37,189 nt of DNA, from positions 1 to 37,189 of the forward strand of contig CAVEAL010000022.1 of assembly GCA_963613665.1 (NCBI GenBank), read 5' to 3'. Shown here one piece after another: positions 33,657-37,189 of the stretch. Made by a program: the position numbers and the translations under genes. How positions within the stretch are numbered: position 1 is the stretch's first letter; each line of letters opens with the position of its first letter. The notes under the pieces were generated by a model. It had not been told where the DNA came from. It made no database searches and saw nothing but the letters and a program-made list of their open reading frames with translations. Source of the DNA: F23-B02 sp963613665 (lineage in GTDB: Bacteria > Bacillota > Clostridia > Oscillospirales > Oscillospiraceae).

Positions 33657-34388
33657 TTACAGACAGCGCCACTTTGTAATGACTTCAATTCTCGTAACAT
33701 CACCCACACAGGCGATAGTGGACGCGCCGGACTGCAGCATCGGAAAGCCATCTCCCGTGACCGTATCATTTTTGAGGACCGTGCCTTTGAAACAGTTCAT
33801 CAGCTCACTGTCGATCTCAATGTACTCGTCAATTGCTGAGATTGTCCATGCGCTTGTGCTGTCGCCGGACGAAACATTGAGCGTGACCGTGCCGCTGCCG
33901 TAGAGCTTGATGTATGGTCTGCTCTCAAACGCAGTCGGGTTTGTGACGGTCAGCGTGGAATCATCCGCTGCAACGACCTGCTGTCCCGCATAGCTGTATT
34001 TATACGGCTTGCAGTTGAAGGTCACGGTGAAGCTGCCGACCTTATTCAGCTGCTCCTCAATGTCCAGACTGCCGGAGATAACGCCATAGCGGAAATACTC
34101 CGTATCGTAGGAGTCGGTGATTTCATGGTATCTGTCCGGCTCGGAATACAGCCAGCCCTTGATGTCCCGCAGGACGGAGGCAAGGGCAGCTGTGTTCTTC
34201 CGTGCGAGAAACACCGTGTAGGTCACTTTAATGTTTGAAAAGCGGCGGTTCGAGTTGATGATGTCGCCGCTCCTGCCGGGGATGGAAATGAACTCCGCAT
34301 CGTATTCCGGTGCGGAAAACACATTCTTGCTTTGGATATGCAGGCCGAAATCGGTGGAGCTGCGGCCGTTGTAAGTGAAAGATGTCAT
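33657..34388 (-). CDS. Distal tail protein (Dit, siphovirus tail component)
   Basis: A 243-residue protein of the siphovirus distal tail family, which forms the hub joining the tail tube to the baseplate. The N-terminal region shows the typical pattern (TYNGRSSTDFGLHIQSK, EFISIPGRSGDII, FSNIKVTYTVFLARK, LRDIKGWLYSEPDRYHEI), and the C-terminal galectin-like part is beta-rich (ESRPYIKLYGSGTVTLNV). Its ATG overlaps the tape measure stop codon (ATGA), so the two are translationally coupled. The neighbour downstream is the aldo/keto reductase, not the tail endopeptidase expected from family gene order. Confidence 0.92.
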   Translation of the reverse strand: MTSFTYNGRSSTDFGLHIQSKNVFSAPEYDAEFISIPGRSGDIINSNRRFSNIKVTYTVFLARKNTAALASVLRDIKGWLYSEPDRYHEITDSYDTEYFRYGVISGSLDIEEQLNKVGSFTVTFNCKPYKYSYAGQQVVAADDSTLTVTNPTAFESRPYIKLYGSGTVTLNVSSGDSTSAWTISAIDEYIEIDSELMNCFKGTVLKNDTVTGDGFPMLQSGASTIACVGDVTRIEVITKWRCL

Positions 34389-36859
34389 GCGAATACCACT
34401 CCCTTCCGCTGAGCGAACTGACTCGCCGTTTCCATGACTTCATTGGTGAGCTGACGGATATCCTCGCTGCTGTAATTGTTGAAATTCGTGATGTTCAGGG
34501 CAATGGTGAAAGCGGACGCCGCCTTGCCCAGGGCACCGCTTGCGGCAGAGCGGACAGTCGCGTCAGCGTCCAGATTGAAGCTGCTGGGAACAGCCGTCTG
34601 CATATCGTCGGCGAGGCTGTCCATAACGCCCATGATGCCCTCATTCAGGCTTTGCGCGGCATTCACCGCCATCTTTGCGGACTCGTCGATACCATTGGCA
34701 AGTCCCTGCGTCAGCATATCTCCGATCCATGCCATCTCTTTCGAGGGCGAGTGGATGCCGAAGAAGCCCTTGATTTTACTCATAAGGTTGGAGCAGAAAC
34801 CGCTGACCTTGCTCCACAGCCAGGAAGCCGCGTCGCTGATGCCGTTCCAGATGCCCTTGATGAGGTTCAGACCGATGCTCGCCATCTGGGAAACGCCGCT
34901 TGCAAAGCCCTTCACGATGGAGGAAATAATCTGCGGCACAGCCTTTACGATCTCTACGATGATGGTGGGCAGGTTTTTAATCAGCGCCACGAACAACTGC
35001 ACACCGGCAAGGATGATCTTGTCGATGTTTCCGATGAGGGCGTTCACGATGCCGGAGATGATCTGCGGTATTGCCTGCACGATGGTGGAGATGATTTGCG
35101 GCAGCGCCTGAATCAGCGCAATCAGCAGGTCAATGCCTGCCTGAATGATCTGAGGGATGGCGTTCAGCACAGCGGCCACGATGCCGTCAATGATTTGAGG
35201 AATGGCGGCGACAATGGCAGTTATGATCTGCGGCAGTGCCGTAATGAGCGAGGTCAGAAGCTGTATGCCTGCGTCAATGATCTGCGGAATGGATTCGATG
35301 ATAAAATCCACGATTGCCGTAATAATATCCGGCAGAGCCGCAATCAGCACAGGCAATGCGTCCAGCAGTCCCTGGGCAAGCCCTGTTATGAGCTGCAAAG
35401 CCGCATCCAAAAGCATGGGCAGATTTTCTATCAGGGCATTGACGATGGTCATGACTGCCTGCACCGCCGCAGGGATAAGGCTTGGGAGCAGATTCAGAAT
35501 GGTGGTAAGCACCTCGGTGAACAGACTGACCACGGTTTCGAGAAGGGTCGGCAGAAGTTCTCCCACAGTGGCAATAAGTGCGTTGAGGGCGGTCGGCAGT
35601 GCCGCAATGATATTCTCAATGACAGGCGTGATATTCGTCAGTACATCCTGAAAGGCGTCCACCACGTTTCCGCACAGCATTCCGATATCCGCATTGGCAT
35701 CGCCGAAGCCCACGATGAGGTTCTGGATCGCCGCCTGCATGGAGTTGATAGAGCCGGAGATGGTGTGTTCCGCTTCCTTGGCGGTCGTGCCGGTAATGTC
35801 CATGCTCGTCTGAATGACATGGATGGCGTCCACCACATCGGCGTAAGAGGAGATGTCGTACTCAATACCGGAAATCGCCTGGGCATCGGCGAGGAGGCGT
35901 TCCATTTCTTCCTTCGTACCGCCGTAGCCCAGCTTGAGGTTGTCAAGCATCGTGTAGTTCTGCTTGGCAAAGCCCTGGTAGGCGTTCTGTATGGACGCCA
36001 TGTCAGTACCCATTTTATTGGCATTGTCCGACATATCCGTAATGGCCATATCCGCATACTTTACGGCTTTCTCTGTATCGCCGCCGAGGGACTGGATGAG
36101 GCTTGCGGAAAAGCCCGTGACCGTCTCCATATAGTCGTTTGCAGACATACCCGCCGTCTTGTATGCGTTGGCAGCATAGCTCTGAAGCTCCTGGGAGGAA
36201 TCCTTGAACAGAGTATCCACGCCACCGACAAGCTGCTCGTAATCGGCATAGGCGTCAATGACCTCTTTGCCCAGCTTTACAGCGGCGGCACCTGCGGCTA
36301 TAACCACAGCACCCATTGCTGCACCGACCGCTTTCAGGACAGTGCCGAGACCCTTGAACTTGCTCTCGGATTTTTCAGCGGCGTCCCCGGCTTCATCGAT
36401 CTCATCGCCCATATCGTCAGCACTGTCGGTAACATCGTCCATTTCGGAATCCATGTCCTCAAGGGCATCGCCGGCGCGGCCGTAGTTGGCGTTGGCTTCC
36501 TCCAGAGCGGTATTGTTGTCGCTGAGTTCACGCTCCATATCGTTAAGCGCGGCCTCGGCGTTATTTAGCTGAATCTGCCAGTTCTGCGTTCTGCGGTCAG
36601 TCTCCCCGAAGGAATCCGACGCATTCTGGAGGGCGGCGCGTAGTGTATCGATTTTCTGCTTCTGTGCTTCGATTTCCTTGTTCAGCACAGAGTTCCGGGC
36701 GGACAGTGCCTGCACGGACTTGTCGTTCTTGTCGAACTGTGAGGATACCAGCTTCATTTCAGAACCCAGCACCTTGAACGACTGATTGATCTCATTAAGG
36801 GCTTTCTTGAATTCCTTTTCGCCCTCAAGACCGATTTTCAGTCCGAAGCTGTCAGCCAT
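34385..36859 (-). CDS. Phage tail tape measure protein
   Basis: An 824-residue protein that sets tail length and enters the cell during infection. The N-terminal part has a coiled coil (about 15-110, KVLGSEMKLVSSQFDKN onward), then a soluble TP901-type tape measure domain (about 180-395, YADYEQLVGGVDTLFKD, GFSASLIQSLGGDTEKAVKY). From about 395 to 665 there is an unusually regular hydrophobic helical repeat built on PQIIxxIVxAIPQII units, and then DAASWLWSKVSGFC and a C-terminal region. AAGGAGG precedes the ATG. At 824 residues it predicts a tail of roughly 120 nm by the general rule of about 0.15 nm per residue. It follows two terminator-like hairpins. Confidence 0.93.
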   Translation of the reverse strand: MADSFGLKIGLEGEKEFKKALNEINQSFKVLGSEMKLVSSQFDKNDKSVQALSARNSVLNKEIEAQKQKIDTLRAALQNASDSFGETDRRTQNWQIQLNNAEAALNDMERELSDNNTALEEANANYGRAGDALEDMDSEMDDVTDSADDMGDEIDEAGDAAEKSESKFKGLGTVLKAVGAAMGAVVIAAGAAAVKLGKEVIDAYADYEQLVGGVDTLFKDSSQELQSYAANAYKTAGMSANDYMETVTGFSASLIQSLGGDTEKAVKYADMAITDMSDNANKMGTDMASIQNAYQGFAKQNYTMLDNLKLGYGGTKEEMERLLADAQAISGIEYDISSYADVVDAIHVIQTSMDITGTTAKEAEHTISGSINSMQAAIQNLIVGFGDANADIGMLCGNVVDAFQDVLTNITPVIENIIAALPTALNALIATVGELLPTLLETVVSLFTEVLTTILNLLPSLIPAAVQAVMTIVNALIENLPMLLDAALQLITGLAQGLLDALPVLIAALPDIITAIVDFIIESIPQIIDAGIQLLTSLITALPQIITAIVAAIPQIIDGIVAAVLNAIPQIIQAGIDLLIALIQALPQIISTIVQAIPQIISGIVNALIGNIDKIILAGVQLFVALIKNLPTIIVEIVKAVPQIISSIVKGFASGVSQMASIGLNLIKGIWNGISDAASWLWSKVSGFCSNLMSKIKGFFGIHSPSKEMAWIGDMLTQGLANGIDESAKMAVNAAQSLNEGIMGVMDSLADDMQTAVPSSFNLDADATVRSAASGALGKAASAFTIALNITNFNNYSSEDIRQLTNEVMETASQFAQRKGVVFA

Positions 36860-36887
36860 GCACCGTCACCTCCTTGTAAATGGCATG

Positions 36888-36919
36888 AAAAAAGCACCCT
36901 CCCACCGAAAACTTGGTGC
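36888..36919 (-). terminator. Terminator-like hairpin directly upstream of the tape measure gene
   Basis: GCACC (36894-36898) pairs with GGTGC (36915-36919) and is followed on the minus strand by TTTTTTC. The stem is short with a long loop, so it is weaker than the neighbouring hairpin at 36963-36991. Confidence 0.55.
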
Positions 36920-36962
36920 AAAAATGCCCTAACTTCTCGATGAGAATGTGCTTGATAGTATG

Positions 36963-36991
36963 AAAAAGGAGCGACACCGAAAGGTCACTCC
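36963..36991 (-). terminator. Terminator after the small gene upstream of the tape measure gene
   Basis: GGAGTGAC pairs with GTCGCTCC (36968-36975 with 36984-36991; one T-G pair) with a short loop, and TTTTTC follows on the minus strand. It begins about 24 bp after the stop codon of the partial gene at 37015. Confidence 0.8.
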
Positions 36992-37014
36992 TCGTAGATA
37001 TAGGAGTTATTTTG

Positions 37015-37185
37015 TCAGAACAATTCTACCCGGCCAAGCAGCAGGTCGATCAGGTTGCAGTGGAAGATGCCGTTGTCATCATAAAAGTTGTGCGGCACAT
37101 CCATGCGGACGATGATCTTTTTGAAGAAGTCCTTGGTTAGCATCAGCGATGCCAGTTCGGAGGATTCTTTTTTATCGGTATCCAT
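37015..37185 (-). CDS. Small phage gene upstream of the tape measure, possibly tail assembly chaperone part (cut by the window edge)
   Basis: An open frame reads MDTDKKESSELASLMLTKDF to ...LIDLLLGRVELF and stops at 37015. The ATG at 37183-37185 gives 56 residues, but the frame is still open at the window edge 4 bp further on, so the true start may lie outside. Position directly before the tape measure gene is where siphoviruses encode tail assembly chaperones (gpG/gpGT-like, often with a frameshift). The sequence itself is not diagnostic. A terminator follows. Confidence 0.6.
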   Translation of the reverse strand: MDTDKKESSELASLMLTKDFFKKIIVRMDVPHNFYDDNGIFHCNLIDLLLGRVELF

Positions 37186-37189
37186 GCGG

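Larger units (their letters stand above)
21556..37189 (-). mobile_element. Integrated siphovirus-like prophage, integration end through tail genes (continues past the window)
   Basis: From the tRNA-Leu terminators to the right edge, all genes are on the minus strand and form a phage tail, lysis and integration order: tape measure, distal tail, tail endopeptidase, tail fibre, holin, endolysin, then the serine recombinase module. The left boundary lies somewhere in 21556-21779, a gene-free stretch next to the recombinases. Serine integrases use a 2-bp crossover core, so the att site cannot be read from one end. The second recombinase is broken, which may make the element immobile. Head, packaging, replication and lysogeny genes would lie beyond 37189. 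Confidence 0.9.

Noticed and set aside
34382..36568. 728-codon plus-strand open frame opposite the tape measure gene
   Set aside because: Its repetitive His/Asp/Arg-rich product is the complement of the PQII repeats. The minus-strand reading fits the phage operon and has a good ribosome binding site.

Overview
The window comes from a Gram-positive, low-to-moderate GC member of the Clostridia, most likely the Oscillospirales/Ruminococcaceae. The evidence is strong AAGGAGG-type ribosome binding sites, an ftsE-ftsX-S41 peptidase-greA-lysS cluster, a DUF4830 protein, the rpoB-rpoC-rpsL-rpsG-fusA-tuf order, and a siphovirus-type prophage carrying large serine recombinases. The placement is an inference from gene content; no 16S rRNA is present.

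Region 1 (1-7200, minus strand) is housekeeping. A CdaR/PucR-type regulator is followed by ftsE and ftsX (cell-division ABC complex), a 53-residue exported or membrane peptide, an S41 carboxy-terminal processing protease, greA and lysS, apparently one transcription unit. A 16S rRNA pseudouridine synthase (rsuA-like) lies upstream with its own extended -10 promoter. A divergent DUF4830 lipoprotein-like gene sits on the plus strand (7291-7752).

Region 2 (7755-20071, minus strand) is the transcription/translation core. rpoB and rpoC run from a consensus-like promoter and end at a strong terminator. rpsL, rpsG, fusA and tuf follow from a second strong promoter and end at a terminator shared with the convergent DUF4830 gene. 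rpsL uses TTG and rpsG uses GTG as start codon. The rplKAJL genes that often precede rpoB are absent here.

Region 3 (20072-21590, plus strand) holds a polytopic GT-C-like membrane glycosyltransferase, preceded by a complete intrinsic-terminator hairpin in its leader. It is followed by tRNA-Leu(GAG), whose perfect-consensus promoter overlaps the glycosyltransferase stop codon.

Region 4 (about 21.7 kb to the right edge, minus strand) is the end of an integrated siphovirus-like prophage. In transcription order it holds a partial small gene, the tape measure protein, distal tail protein, an aldo/keto reductase cargo gene with its own promoter and terminator, a tail endopeptidase/Tal protein, a non-coding 281-bp element with nested inverted repeats, a large DUF859-type tail fibre protein, a small hypothetical protein, holin, LysM amidase endolysin, an HTH/zinc-finger protein, a SHOCT-like protein, an intact large serine recombinase, and a second serine recombinase broken by one stop codon and one frameshift. 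Intrinsic terminators separate nearly every block of the late genes.

The best candidate for something undescribed is the folded 281-bp element at 29748-30028. Two stems abut a 29-bp terminal stem, and that terminal stem brings the stop codon of the upstream tail gene next to the ribosome binding site of the downstream one.
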